Both the position numbers and the translations under genes were made by a program. DNA of 64,000 nt from CAVVEC01 sp963747105 (lineage in GTDB: Bacteria; Acidobacteriota; Terriglobia; Terriglobales; Acidobacteriaceae), in NCBI GenBank assembly GCA_963747105.1, contig CAVVEC010000006.1, positions 186,001 through 250,000 of the forward strand, given 5' to 3'. Below the pieces are notes generated by a model, which ran no database searches, was not told the origin of the DNA, and was given only the letters and a program-made list of their open reading frames with translations. Shown here piece by piece: positions 45,643 to 55,539 of this stretch. Position 1 is the stretch's first letter. Each line of letters starts with the position of its first letter.

Positions 45643-45996
45643 ATGAAGCTCCTTTACCTCCTGACCGCATTGCTGGGGCTGAGCGCAGCCAGCATAGCGT
45701 TAGCCCAAGAGCAACCATCGCAACGGGCCGAGGACTTTTCCATCCTGCCCGGGCTGAACTTCAAGTCGCTGACCGATCGTGCCAGCCAATACCATCTGCC
45801 TCCAAATTCCTCAAACCGACGCGATCTCGCGAGCAGTCAATCAGCGGCGGACACCGTTTGCTATACCATGCGCAGCTACTTGGTCGAACGCGAAGATCCG
45901 CGGTCCGACGTCACCAGGTTTGCCGGCTACAAGAAATGCCTGCCAGCTTCCAAGGTGCAGTTGAAAACCACCCCGGCTGCCGCGCCTAATCCATGA
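45643..45996 (+). CDS. Small secreted protein of unknown function
   Basis: 117 residues with signal peptide MKLLYLLTALLGLSAASIALA and GGAGG ahead of the ATG. The mature part ends DTVCYTMRSYLVEREDPRSDVTRFAGYKKCLPASK with two Cys likely bridged. I recognise this CYTMRSYLV...C pattern as a recurrent small exported acidobacterial protein, but no function is known to me. Confidence 0.7.
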   Translation: MKLLYLLTALLGLSAASIALAQEQPSQRAEDFSILPGLNFKSLTDRASQYHLPPNSSNRRDLASSQSAADTVCYTMRSYLVEREDPRSDVTRFAGYKKCLPASKVQLKTTPAAAPNP

Positions 45997-46277
45997 ACAA
46001 GCTGGACGCAGAAGTACAGGGCCAACCGGACAATTCCAAGTTGGCAGTCGGCCACGCGTAACCCAGTCTTTTGAACTCCCACGTCCGCCTCCCGGGCCTC
46101 AAGCTCCAACCAATCACGCCGATTATGTAATCCATTGGCCGTAATGCCATCGCTTGAGCTCAATGGCATCTTGGCGCGGTCGGGGTGAAACCGTCAGAAC
46201 AGGAGGGAACCGAGCCTTTCACGGGCTGGAGAGCCAGTTCTGGGCGGGTTCGGGAATTTGCTTCACAAGGAGAAACC

Positions 46278-47835
46278 ATGAGTGATCAACCGACCCATGT
46301 CCTGCTTATTGAAGACAACCCCGGCGATGCCGACCTGGTGCGCTTGCGCCTGGTGGAAGGCGACGCTGCCGTGAACGTGAACCGGGTGGAGCGGTTGTCC
46401 GACGGACTAGCGGCGATGGCCAAGCAGTCGCCCTCGGTCGTGCTGCTGGACCTGAATCTTCCCGACAGCCACGGCGCTGCGACTTTTCGCACCGTACTGG
46501 AGAAGGCGCCAAATGTGCCCGTCGTAATCCTGTCGGGGCAAGACGATGAAGCGCTGGCGATCAAGGCGGTTCATCAGGGGGTGCAGGACTACCTGGTTAA
46601 AGGCGACCTCACCAGCCACCATCTGGAACGCGCCATGCGCTACGCCATGGAACGGCAAGCGCTGCTCCGTTCGCTCGAAATCAGCCGGCGCGCAGCAACT
46701 GGAGTTCAAGAATCAATTCCTGTCCCATGTTTCGCACGAGCTGCGTACACCCCTGACTTGTATTCACCAGTTCGTGACCATCCTGCTGGACGGCATCGCC
46801 GGGGACCTGAATGCCGACCAGCGCGATCACCTGCGAACTGTTTTGAAAAGTGTGAACCAGTTGAGCGCCATGGTCCACGATCTGCTGGAGGCGACCCGGG
46901 CGGAATCTGGAAAACTCCGCATCGAACCTCATTGCATCGTGCTCGGCACGCTCATCCAGCAGGCAGTTTCCATGATGACCGCGACGGCCAAGGAAAAGCG
47001 CGTCGGCCTCGAAATGGCCTCGGACGCCAGGATTCCCTTGGTCTACGCCGATCCCGATCGTGTGCTCCAGGTGCTCATCAACCTTCTCGAAAACGGCATT
47101 AAGTTCACACCCCCCGACGGATCGGTCATGGTGAAAGCCTGCCTGGTGGATGCCGACCCGAATTTCGTCTACCTCTCGGTGTCCGACACCGGTCGTGGCA
47201 TCAGCCAGGAAGCAAGGGCCTTGATCTTTGAGCGCCTGTACCAGGACCCCAATGCTGTGGACGACAATCGCGCCGGGCTGGGCCTGGGTCTGTATATCGC
47301 CAGGGAAATAGTCCAACGCCATGGGGGGCGAATTTGGGTTGCGAGTGAGCCCGGACACGGCAGCACCTTCTCCTTCACGTTGCCGTTGTACTCGCTGCCA
47401 AAACTGCTCTTCCCAGTCGCCACGCACCAGAACCAGTTGCGCGACACCTTTGTCCTGGTCAAGGTGGAAGTGACGCCGCTACTGACGCCTCTCCGGGGCA
47501 ACTGGAAGGAGACCTGCCAAAAGTGTTTCGACATCCTGAGCCGTTGCGTTTATCTCGACAAGGATCTGGTCCTCCCCGCCATGGGAAATACAGGAACGGT
47601 CGAGACTTTTTTTGTGGTGGCATCCACCGATGTGGAACGCGCTGAAATCATGATGACCCGCATTCGGGAGCAGATTGAGGCGGGCGCGGACCTGAAGACC
47701 GGTGGTCTTTTAGAAGTATCGGCCACAGCCTTACCCAGGCCTTCCGCCGAGGCTGGCAAAACGCTGGAGGAACTGGTGGAGGCACTCGCGGATAGCGTTA
47801 CCACGAATGTCCACCAGGCTCTTGCAGCAGAATGA
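46278..47835 (+). CDS. Response regulator-histidine kinase hybrid, one frameshift
   Basis: N-terminal receiver (HVLLIEDNPGDADLVRLRL, phospho-Asp in VVLLDLNLPDSHG, VVILSGQDDEALAIKAVHQGVQDYLVKG) joined by a short linker to a kinase: H-box FLSHVSHELRTPLTCIHQF, N-box NLLENGIKFTPP, G-boxes SDTGRGIS and AGLGLGLYIAREI. One extra base near 46692 separates the parts; removing it gives LEISRRQQLEFKNQFL. C-terminal 140 residues after the ATPase are unassigned. No membrane segment, so cytoplasmic. Start at 46278 with AAGGAG upstream. A lone receiver gene follows. Confidence 0.85.
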
Positions 47836-47893
47836 AGTTCCGACAGGCAAGCAATCACGCACGACCGCAGTTAACCGGAAAAATGGAGGAAAC

Positions 47894-48292
47894 ATGGACA
47901 ATCCAAAGATTCTGATCGTTGATGACGACCCCGATTTGAGGCGGGCTTTGAAAATCCGTCTGCGAGCCAACCACTACGACACTATTCACGCCGGCGATGG
48001 CTACTCGGCCATCGCGGTGGCCCAGAAAGAGCGCCCCAATCTGATTATTCTTGACCTCGGGCTGCAGGCAGGCGACGGTTTCGTGGTCCTGGAGAGGCTG
48101 CAGAACAGCGATGTCCTGTCACGCATCCCGGTCATTGTCTTGACCGCCCGCGACCCGCAATCCAACGAAAAAGAGACGCTGGCAGCGGGCGCGGCGGCTT
48201 TCTTTCAGAAGCCGGCAGACAACAACGAACTGTTGGAGGTAATTCGCGCCACCCTGGTGGATCCCCGCCCGGTGACGGCTTGGCCCTGCTAG
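47894..48292 (+). CDS. Single-domain response regulator
   Basis: 132 residues. Receiver only: ILIVDDDPDLRRALKIRL, phospho-Asp in LIILDLGLQAGDG, VIVLTARDP and Lys in FFQKPAD. Start at 47894 with GGAGG upstream; it lies 58 bases after the hybrid kinase and is probably its partner. No output domain, so it acts by protein contact. Confidence 0.9.
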   Translation: MDNPKILIVDDDPDLRRALKIRLRANHYDTIHAGDGYSAIAVAQKERPNLIILDLGLQAGDGFVVLERLQNSDVLSRIPVIVLTARDPQSNEKETLAAGAAAFFQKPADNNELLEVIRATLVDPRPVTAWPC

Positions 48293-48657
48293 CGGCTCGA
48301 CGAAGTGAGCGTTGGTCCCGACGCGGAAGAAGTTGCTCGGGTCCCATTCTGCTGATCGTTCGGGAAGTCGTAGTTCTCCCAAGATCGCGCCCGCGAAACG
48401 ATGCGTCGCGGCCCGCGATCAATGGGCGCCCGGGACAGAGCGTTAGCGAGTGTCTTTGCTGAATCAGCTTCGGTGCTCTTCAGTCAATAAGCCCGGGAGT
48501 GTCTTCACGGCGGTTGGGCCTTTGACGGGGATCAGCGTCGGTCCGCAACCAGGCGCGATGACGGTGCGCAAAAGTCTGCACATTGACTTGCAGTCTGCGC
48601 CGGGGCACAATTCCTGACTGGCATCCCATCCTGCCGCGTTTTGATCGGGGTAATTCC
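48293..48657. other. 365-base gap, no feature found
   Basis: No gene, RNA, strong hairpin or repeat recognised between the response regulator and the FG-GAP gene. The promoter of the FG-GAP gene presumably lies here. Confidence 0.5.
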
Positions 48658-50622
48658 ATGAGAATGGCGCGCACGACATTGTCTTTCGGCCTGCTCCTAG
48701 GAATCTCGCTGTCTGCAAACGCCACCGACCAGGGTGGCATGAGCGTGGCGAGTCTGCCGCCAAGCGCGCAGTCCAAAATTTGGGCCGCTATGGGACGTGA
48801 CATCTCCGCTTACCACGTCCAAGCCACGAAGTCTGGTTTCGAGGTTGCGAACTCGAATCAGAAGCTGACTGCTGATTTCACCAAACGAGGCGTGAAAATA
48901 CGCACCGGAAACGTGCGCTGGCAAATGAGGTTGCGCGGTTACGGTTATGGCTCAGCGCTTAAGACGGCAGGATTCATCGCCCCAAGCGCCAGTGTGAATC
49001 GTGTGGAGTACCGGCGTGGCGCGATGACGGAGTGGTATGTCAACGGTCCAGGTGGACTGGAACAAGGATTCACCCTGGCCGAGCCCCCAGGCCGCCGGGT
49101 CGGTGAGCCGCTGATGATCGCGTTGGCGACTTCGGGAGACTTGAAGGCCACGGTCGATCGAGACCGCGCGGGCGTAATCCTGACCGATCCTTCGCGGAGA
49201 GTGAGATTGCATTACAACGGCCTGACTGCTTGGGATGCGAGGGGAAGGGAGTTGCAGGCAAGCCTGCAAATGCGGGATGAACAGTTGCTGCTCGAGGTCA
49301 ACGATACCGCAGCAACCTATCCGGTACGGGTTGATCCCTGGGTGCAACAGGCGAAGTTAACGGCATTGGACGGAATGACTGGCGACCAACTCGCGACCTC
49401 GGTTTCCATCGACGGGGATACGGTGGTGGTGGGAGCGTTTTCGGCCACCGTGGGCAGCAATTTCGCGCAAGGCGCGGCGTACGTATTCGTCATGCCGCCG
49501 AGCGGCTGGGCGAGCATAACCCAGACCGCCAAGCTGACCGCGTCGGATGGGTTGTCCAATGATCAGTTCGGCAGTTCGGTCGCGGTGAGCGGGAAGGTCG
49601 TGGTGGTGGGTTCCCCGTACGCGGCGATTTCCAGCACGAACTGCTCGAGCACCGGCAACGTGTGCTTTAACCAGGGTGCAGCTTACGTCTATGTAGAGCC
49701 GTCGGGCGGCTGGGCGGATACGACGGAGACGGCCAAACTGACCGCGTCGGATGGAGTAGCCGGCGATGAGTTGGGTTACTCGGTAGGCATTGACAGCAGC
49801 ACGGGCACCATCGTGGCGGGTGCGCCGAATGCCGCCGTCGGTTCCGGATGTCCGGCCAGCCCGTGCACCTATGTGCAAGGGGCCGGGTATGTGTTTGTCC
49901 AGCCCCAGAGTGGGTGGGCCAACATGACCCAGACGGCCAAGCTTACCGCTTCTAACGGCAGTTCGGATGACGGTTTCGGCCAGTCCGTCGCCATCTCGGG
50001 CACTACCGCAGTGGTAGGAACGCCGTACGCGGGAATCGGTACCACGTACGCCCAGGGCGCCGCTTATGTGTATGTCGCACCGCAAGCCGGTTGGAGCAAC
50101 ATGACTGAGACGGCGGAACTAACCAATGAGACTGGGAAGGCCGGTGATCAGTTCGGCTGCTCGGTCAGTATTGACGGGAGTACGGCCACCGTCGCAGTGG
50201 GGGGATTGGGCTCGGCACTGGGCTCTTCTTATCAGCAGGGGGCCGCTTATGTGTATGTCATGCCTACAGGTGGCTGGACAACAACCTCGACTGCGACGGC
50301 CGATTTCACGGCTTCCGATGGGGCGATACGCGACCAGTTCGGCACCTCGATTTCAATTAACGGAGGCACGCTGGTGGTCGGTGCGCCGAACGCAACCATC
50401 GGTTCCAATGCCAGTCAGGGCGCAGGGTATGTATATCTTGAGCCCAGCGGCGGCTGGATAACTACGTCAACGTTCAATGCGAAGGTAAGCGCTGCGGACG
50501 GAGCGGCAGGAGACAGTCTGGGCACTTCGATCGCAGTCAGCGGCAGCACGCTGGTGGTGGGCGCGCCCTTGGCCACAGTTTCCGGCGGTCAATCCCAAGG
50601 TGCCGGCTATGTTTTCCAGTAG
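48658..50622 (+). CDS. Secreted FG-GAP/integrin-like repeat protein
   Basis: 654 residues from ATG 48658. Signal peptide MARTTLSFGLLLGISLSANA. The first 220 residues are a domain of unknown type (EWYVNGPGGLEQGFTLAEPPGRR). About seven repeats of 55-65 residues follow, each with LTASDG...GDQFGxSVSIDGxTVVVGAP and QGAAYVYV..GGW, which is the FG-GAP beta-propeller pattern. Start has only GGGG upstream. The phospholipase-like gene begins right after it, in a different frame. Surface or periplasmic role, ligand unknown. Confidence 0.82.
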   Translation: MRMARTTLSFGLLLGISLSANATDQGGMSVASLPPSAQSKIWAAMGRDISAYHVQATKSGFEVANSNQKLTADFTKRGVKIRTGNVRWQMRLRGYGYGSALKTAGFIAPSASVNRVEYRRGAMTEWYVNGPGGLEQGFTLAEPPGRRVGEPLMIALATSGDLKATVDRDRAGVILTDPSRRVRLHYNGLTAWDARGRELQASLQMRDEQLLLEVNDTAATYPVRVDPWVQQAKLTALDGMTGDQLATSVSIDGDTVVVGAFSATVGSNFAQGAAYVFVMPPSGWASITQTAKLTASDGLSNDQFGSSVAVSGKVVVVGSPYAAISSTNCSSTGNVCFNQGAAYVYVEPSGGWADTTETAKLTASDGVAGDELGYSVGIDSSTGTIVAGAPNAAVGSGCPASPCTYVQGAGYVFVQPQSGWANMTQTAKLTASNGSSDDGFGQSVAISGTTAVVGTPYAGIGTTYAQGAAYVYVAPQAGWSNMTETAELTNETGKAGDQFGCSVSIDGSTATVAVGGLGSALGSSYQQGAAYVYVMPTGGWTTTSTATADFTASDGAIRDQFGTSISINGGTLVVGAPNATIGSNASQGAGYVYLEPSGGWITTSTFNAKVSAADGAAGDSLGTSIAVSGSTLVVGAPLATVSGGQSQGAGYVFQ

Positions 50623-50659
50623 TCAGTTTTTCGCTGTTCGACGCAAGGGAGGTGGGGAT

Positions 50660-51904
50660 TTGCGACGATTCCTGTTTCTGTTGTTGCTGGCAATCAGTAG
50701 TTCTGCGCGGACCATGCCCATCCAGCACGTCGTGATTATCATCAAGGAGAACCGCTCCTTTGATCACATGTTTGGAACTTTCCCCGGCGCCAACGGAGCC
50801 ACCACGGGCATGGCAGGTTCCAAGAAAATCGCTTTGGGTCATGCCCAGCTAGTGCAGGGTAAGCTCGCTCACGGCTGGGGCAATTCCATAGCAGCCATAG
50901 ACAGTGGCAAGATGGATGGCTTCTACCGTTACGCGCCACATTACGCCGCCTACGTTCAATTTCAACAGACTGACATTCCGAACTACTGGCTGTATGCGCA
51001 GAATTTCGTTTTGGCCGACAATTTCTTCTCCTCGATGTATGGCGGAAGCTTTCCCAATCATTTGTATTTTGCGGCGGCAGATTCAGACGACATTAGCGAC
51101 AATCCCACGGGGGAGACGAACAAACCCGCAGCCTGGGGTTGCGATTCGAACCCGGGAACTACGGCTCCAACCAAAGACCCAGTCACAGGGCAGTACGGGC
51201 ACGTATTTCCCTGTGTTGATATTCCGACTTTGCCCGATGAACTGAACGCCGCCGGGCGGACCTGGCGCTACTACTCGGCTACCTCGACCCAGTACGGTTA
51301 CATCTGGTCGGTGCTGGATGCCATTAATCACATCCGCAATGGCGATCAGTGGGATACCAATGTTTTGCCGGTGAACAATTTCGCAGATGATGTGCAAACC
51401 CAACTGGCGGATGTGACCTGGATCACTCCGCCGGGCAACTATTCCGATCATCCGGGTCCCAAGCTCAACCTATGTGTGGGAGAGGGCTGGTCGGTGCAGA
51501 TCATTAACGCCATCATGAACTCGCCGTTTTGGAATTCCACTGCGATTTTCCTGGTGTGGGACGATTTTGGCGGATTCTATGATCATGTTCCCCCGCCCAC
51601 GGTGGATTATTTTGGCGTGGGAATCCGGGTTCCTTTGCTGGTGATCTCTCCGTATGTGAAAGCGGGAACGGTGCAGCACGGACTCACCGAGGTTAGCTCG
51701 CTACTGAGATTCTCGGAGAAGGTATTCAACTTGCCGCCTATCACCCAGCGCGACAAGCAAGCAAACGACCTGATGGACATGTTTAACTTCAACCAGCAGC
51801 CGCTGTCGCCCCTGATCCTTACCCCGCGGCAGTGTCCTCGACTGAGTGATTCAACGGCTGGGCAGATGCTCGAAGGTGATGACGGCGATGATGACGGAGA
51901 TTAA
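50660..51904 (+). CDS. Phospholipase C-like phosphoesterase
   Basis: About 414 residues. Phosphoesterase family (PF04185-type) N-terminus IQHVVIIIKENRSFDHMFGTFPGANG with the catalytic ENRSFDH motif, later DNFFSSMYGGSFPNHLYF, and a conserved end VWDDFGGFYDHVPPP and GIRVPLLVISPYVKAG. Cleaves phosphodiester head groups. Probable TTG start at 50660 behind GGGAGGTGGGG, giving RRFLFLLLLAISSSA as signal peptide; an ATG at 50609 overlaps the previous stop. The tail is very acidic (EGDDGDDDGD). Confidence 0.85.
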   Translation: MRRFLFLLLLAISSSARTMPIQHVVIIIKENRSFDHMFGTFPGANGATTGMAGSKKIALGHAQLVQGKLAHGWGNSIAAIDSGKMDGFYRYAPHYAAYVQFQQTDIPNYWLYAQNFVLADNFFSSMYGGSFPNHLYFAAADSDDISDNPTGETNKPAAWGCDSNPGTTAPTKDPVTGQYGHVFPCVDIPTLPDELNAAGRTWRYYSATSTQYGYIWSVLDAINHIRNGDQWDTNVLPVNNFADDVQTQLADVTWITPPGNYSDHPGPKLNLCVGEGWSVQIINAIMNSPFWNSTAIFLVWDDFGGFYDHVPPPTVDYFGVGIRVPLLVISPYVKAGTVQHGLTEVSSLLRFSEKVFNLPPITQRDKQANDLMDMFNFNQQPLSPLILTPRQCPRLSDSTAGQMLEGDDGDDDGD

Positions 51905-52150
51905 TGCTCGCCGGCAACCGGAGCCCAACCTGCGCACGGGAAAGAAAATATCCGCCATCTAGCCTTGACGAACCCCTACGGCAACGTGCCACCCCAATTT
52001 GCCAGTAGTGTGGGCTAAATCCATCGTTGACATAGGGCTATGACTTTCGTCAAGACGCTGGTTTGGGCCATTCTGAGGCTCAAATCGCGCCAAAATTAGT
52101 ACGGAATCGTACAGCAAAGAGGCCGTGTTACCGAGCGGGGTAAGGGTGGA

Positions 52151-53566
52151 TTATTCTAATGATTCCGCAAAGGCCTCTGCCGAACAGAAACCTGCAGATG
52201 TTTGGACTATGAGGCGGAAGCTAACGCGGTGTTTGCGCCACCACTCGCGCGGTAACCACGCTCTGAGGTGATGCGGGGAGATGTATTGCGTCTTCACGCG
52301 CATGAAATCGGAAACTTTATCGTCGAAGGCGACCACATCGTTGGGGCGGAAATTATCGCCGTTGATCTCCAGGGTCAAAAACTTAGGGCTTTGGAAATCC
52401 ATCATGGGCACCGGGTATGGCGTGATGGTACGAATCACTGCCCCCAAGGGTTCTCGCTCAAACTTCCCAGCGGGCAGGACGCGGAGTTCCGCGGGAGCAG
52501 AAAGCTGCAAAGGGCCGTTCACCACCGTCAACATCAGCGGTGTCGCCCTTGCGTAACGCCCGCCCATATCTTTCAGTTTAAACCCTGGAATTGTAACGCG
52601 GAGCTTATCGGGAGACACGAAGTCGACCCCCGGATGAGTATATGTCTCATCTGCAAATGTCACCTCCGAATGTTCCGTGAATCCGCTGCCGCGCAAAACA
52701 ACCGTCACATCCGATTCCCGAGATCCGCAGCAGCGCAAGGCATTCGGCTCGATCGAATTGATCACCGGGCTATCCTTGCTCGCCACGATGATCTTCTGCC
52801 CCTTTCGAGATGGCGCTGCCTCTGTTCGTTCCCATGAGTCCTTGGCATAAGCCGTGAGCACGCCGGGCTTTTCCAATAGATCAGAAGGTATCGTCACCTC
52901 GACATGGCGCAGGTCGAGGGTCCGGCTGTATAGATAGGTTAGCGGAGCCTTGTCCTTTGGTGGTGAGTTTTCGCCGAGCACATACACGCGGCTCGACTGA
53001 ATCAGGTCCTCACCCGACAGCACAACATCTGTGCTTCCGGTTCCCTCGAGCACGCGAATCGGATCTCCGGTCAGGTCCGGATAGTCCACCAGATACGCAG
53101 GTTCCTCGCTTTCGTCGTAGTCTTCCTCTGGTTGTTTTCCTACTTGCAGTTCGGACACGTAAGCACCATTCATAGGAGTTCCGGGGGCGCAGTAGTCGAT
53201 GCAGTACGAAGGTTCGTCGCCATCGAAGATCAAAAGACGAAGTTCTCTCGGAGTTTCGCCGGCCTCGAGGCAGTTGGTGCAAGCAGCTTCGCCTTCGAGC
53301 TTGAGTGGAATGGCCTGGCGTGACAGCCGCTTCGGGCGATCCCACACCTCAATCCACGCTCCGTGCACATCGCGCAGGCTCGAGATCGAATACCGAATTG
53401 GTTGAGCCGCCACATCCGAGGCAGCCATTGTCAACCCGAGTCGATCCCATTGAGATGCGATTTTGATGGTGCGACCGTCGGAACAACCCTTGGTCGCCTC
53501 CTGCGCCCGAGCAGTCGGGACCAGAAGCGCTACAAAGATGGTGACGTGGCTGGGCCTAGGCATCAT
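52151..53566 (-). CDS. Secreted protein with TIG/IPT-like domains
   Basis: 471 residues, signal peptide MPRPSHVTIFVALLVPTARA. Contains Ig-like TIG strands, for example PVINSIEPNALRCCGSRESDVTVVLRGSGFTEHSEVTFAD and FLTLEINGDNFRPNDVVAFDD, and several Cys pairs (CTNCLEAG, CIDYCAPG). Unknown role, exported. Follows the CnaB-like gene by 129 bases on the same strand. Confidence 0.7.
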   Translation of the reverse strand: MMPRPSHVTIFVALLVPTARAQEATKGCSDGRTIKIASQWDRLGLTMAASDVAAQPIRYSISSLRDVHGAWIEVWDRPKRLSRQAIPLKLEGEAACTNCLEAGETPRELRLLIFDGDEPSYCIDYCAPGTPMNGAYVSELQVGKQPEEDYDESEEPAYLVDYPDLTGDPIRVLEGTGSTDVVLSGEDLIQSSRVYVLGENSPPKDKAPLTYLYSRTLDLRHVEVTIPSDLLEKPGVLTAYAKDSWERTEAAPSRKGQKIIVASKDSPVINSIEPNALRCCGSRESDVTVVLRGSGFTEHSEVTFADETYTHPGVDFVSPDKLRVTIPGFKLKDMGGRYARATPLMLTVVNGPLQLSAPAELRVLPAGKFEREPLGAVIRTITPYPVPMMDFQSPKFLTLEINGDNFRPNDVVAFDDKVSDFMRVKTQYISPHHLRAWLPREWWRKHRVSFRLIVQTSAGFCSAEAFAESLE

Positions 53567-53695
53567 CGATCCATTTTCTTGGTATCAGGACCACTTTGTC
53601 TTGACAACGCCTTCGGTGTTATCGAGGGCCACCCGTCCGAGTACCGGGTTGCCGGTGAAAATGGCGACATTGCAGTGCCCATGAAGAAGTTCCGC

Positions 53696-54475
53696 TTAGT
53701 TCTGAGGATTCGACCAGCCCAAATAAGTCCCACCCTCCGTGGATTGCATTCTTGTAAAAGCGAGCGCGGATCCACTAGCTTTGGGATTGATCTCGACGAC
53801 AACGTGATCCCGGCGAGGATCGTTGGTCGGTTCGTTTTCATATTCTACTTGCAGGACGTAAGTTCCGCTCGGCACGCTGTCGAAAGCGAAGCCGCCATTC
53901 TCTGTGGAGGTCGTGGTATAGGACGCGCCGCTCGTGGCATTCTGCAAGGTCAGCCTAGCCCTGGGAATCGGCATTGATACAGGATTGTCGTGATTCCCAG
54001 CGGATGTGCCTTCGGTGCCTGCCCGTCGTTCCGTAAGTTCGCCCGCAAGCCGCGAAACCACCAGTGGGGTGTCGCCCCATGAGTACGTCAGCGCTCGCTT
54101 TGCCTTTCTAGATGGTCGATTGGTGACATAGAAGCAATCGGGGCCCGCTGCATGCACTCCAAGAAGCGTGACACCCAGCCAGTAATCCCCTGGACGCAAA
54201 TCTGCCACGACAAACGTCCCGTCAGCTTTCGACTTACCCGACAGCAGCAGAACGCTTTCACCATTCTGGTCACTGGTGTAAACCTCAATCGTGACTCCCC
54301 CGAGCGGCTTCTTCTCGTGAGTTACCGAGGCTACAAAGTTTTTATGCATCTCCAAATTCTTCACCCACGCGCAAGGAACTTGTGAACAGAGGGCTGACGA
54401 ACTCCATGCCAAAGGGAGAGCGGCTGAAGCCAAGACCAGTTCGATCAACTTTTTCACAGAGGTTTTCTCGTACAC
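53696..54475 (-). CDS. Secreted protein with two CnaB/carboxypeptidase-regulatory-like domains
   Basis: 259 residues with signal sequence VKKLIELVLASAALPLAWSSSA. Two beta-sandwich units: ASVTHEKKPLGGVTIEVYTSDQNGESVLL...ADGTFVVADLRPGDYWLGV and ARLTLQNATSGASYTTTSTENGGFAFDSVPSGTYVLQVEYENE. Such units occur in adhesion or outer-membrane proteins. No sorting signal. Likely co-transcribed with the TIG-domain gene downstream. Confidence 0.72.
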   Translation of the reverse strand: MYEKTSVKKLIELVLASAALPLAWSSSALCSQVPCAWVKNLEMHKNFVASVTHEKKPLGGVTIEVYTSDQNGESVLLLSGKSKADGTFVVADLRPGDYWLGVTLLGVHAAGPDCFYVTNRPSRKAKRALTYSWGDTPLVVSRLAGELTERRAGTEGTSAGNHDNPVSMPIPRARLTLQNATSGASYTTTSTENGGFAFDSVPSGTYVLQVEYENEPTNDPRRDHVVVEINPKASGSALAFTRMQSTEGGTYLGWSNPQN

Positions 54476-54614
54476 ATCACCTTAGCACTCTTGGCCTTGT
54501 AATCAGGTGTGGGTGTTGAAAAAGTCACCCTGATTTGCAGTGGAATGGCGGGTGCGTCCAAGCTCCGCCTGGGCGAGGACTTCACTGGGGGAGTACGCGG
54601 GGCCACGCGAAAAC

Positions 54615-54704
54615 TGGCGGAGAGAGTGGGATTCGAACCCACGTTACCCTTTCGAGTAAACACGCTTTCCAAGCGTGCGCCTTCAGCCACTCGGCCATCT
54701 CTCC
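54615..54704 (-). tRNA. tRNA-Ser(GGA)
   Basis: Minus strand starts GGAGAGATGGCCGAGTGGC and ends TCTCTCCGCCA. Acceptor stem GGAGAGA/TCTCTCC, anticodon GGA in CTTGGAAAGCG, long variable arm (TTTACTCGAAAGGGTAA, type II tRNA), T-arm GTGGGTTCGAATCCCAC, encoded CCA. 90 bases. Structure is regular. Confidence 0.95.
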
Positions 54705-54833
54705 CCGCAAACTCGTAACAGCAGGAAACAGACTTGGGAAGTTACCACGAGGATCGGCAGCCAAAACCCCGCCACATCGATTCTAGGGCCCACACCGCCA
54801 ACCCCGCAACCCGGTACCAGAAGCCAGAAGGCG

Positions 54834-55316
54834 CTACGAGCTCTTCTCTTCATACAACTGCTGCGCCAGGTAGTTTTCGATGCCCATCTCGCTGATGGCG
54901 TGCAGTTGTGCCTCCAGCCAGTCCACATGCTCTTCCTCATCTCGCAGGATGCCTTCCAGGATTTCACGCGAGCCATTGTCTCCGGCCTTGACGCAGGTCT
55001 CAATGCCATCATTCAGGCGCTTGACGGCGTCGTACTCCACCTGCAAATCGTTCTGGATCTGCGCCTTCACGTTGGGTCCGATATTGATCTTGAAATAGTC
55101 GCTCATGTTGGGGGTGCCGTCGAGATAGAGAATGTGTTCCATCAGCTTCTCGGCATGCTGCATCTCTTCGATGGACTCCGCGCGAGTATGTTTGGCCAGC
55201 TTTTCATAGCCCCAGTTTTCACACATTTCGGCGTGCAGAAAATATTGGTTGATTGCGGTCAGTTCCGCCTTCAGCACCTGATTGAGCACTGCAATGACTT
55301 TCGGATCACCTTTCAC
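54834..55316 (-). CDS. bfr: Bacterioferritin
   Basis: 160 residues, full length. Four-helix ferritin fold with ferroxidase ligands: Glu in LKAELTAINQYFLHAEM, EEMQHAEKLMEHI (Glu, His and the heme-ligand Met) and ILRDEEEHVDWLEAQLH. It stores iron as a 24-mer with intersubunit heme and detoxifies Fe(II)/peroxide. No Bfd ferredoxin gene is adjacent. Upstream (55317-55440) lie repeated CAGTCAGCACTCAGC-like words. Confidence 0.95.
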   Translation of the reverse strand: MKGDPKVIAVLNQVLKAELTAINQYFLHAEMCENWGYEKLAKHTRAESIEEMQHAEKLMEHILYLDGTPNMSDYFKINIGPNVKAQIQNDLQVEYDAVKRLNDGIETCVKAGDNGSREILEGILRDEEEHVDWLEAQLHAISEMGIENYLAQQLYEEKSS

Positions 55317-55539
55317 GATTCGCCTCGCAAGCAGCAGTCAGCACTCAGCAGTCAGCACTGCAGCCCGCCACGGACTAGGATAAATACTCTACCCGGACTG
55401 ATTGCGATAAGCTGGATGCTCTTAGCATGAAACTATAACACTGCAAAGGGGGGAACCCTGGCGTGAAATACCTGCATGATTGGGTAGGGAGCGTTCGATC
55501 AAGGTCCTAGTGAGAGCTATGTTCTGAGTGCTTGCGGCT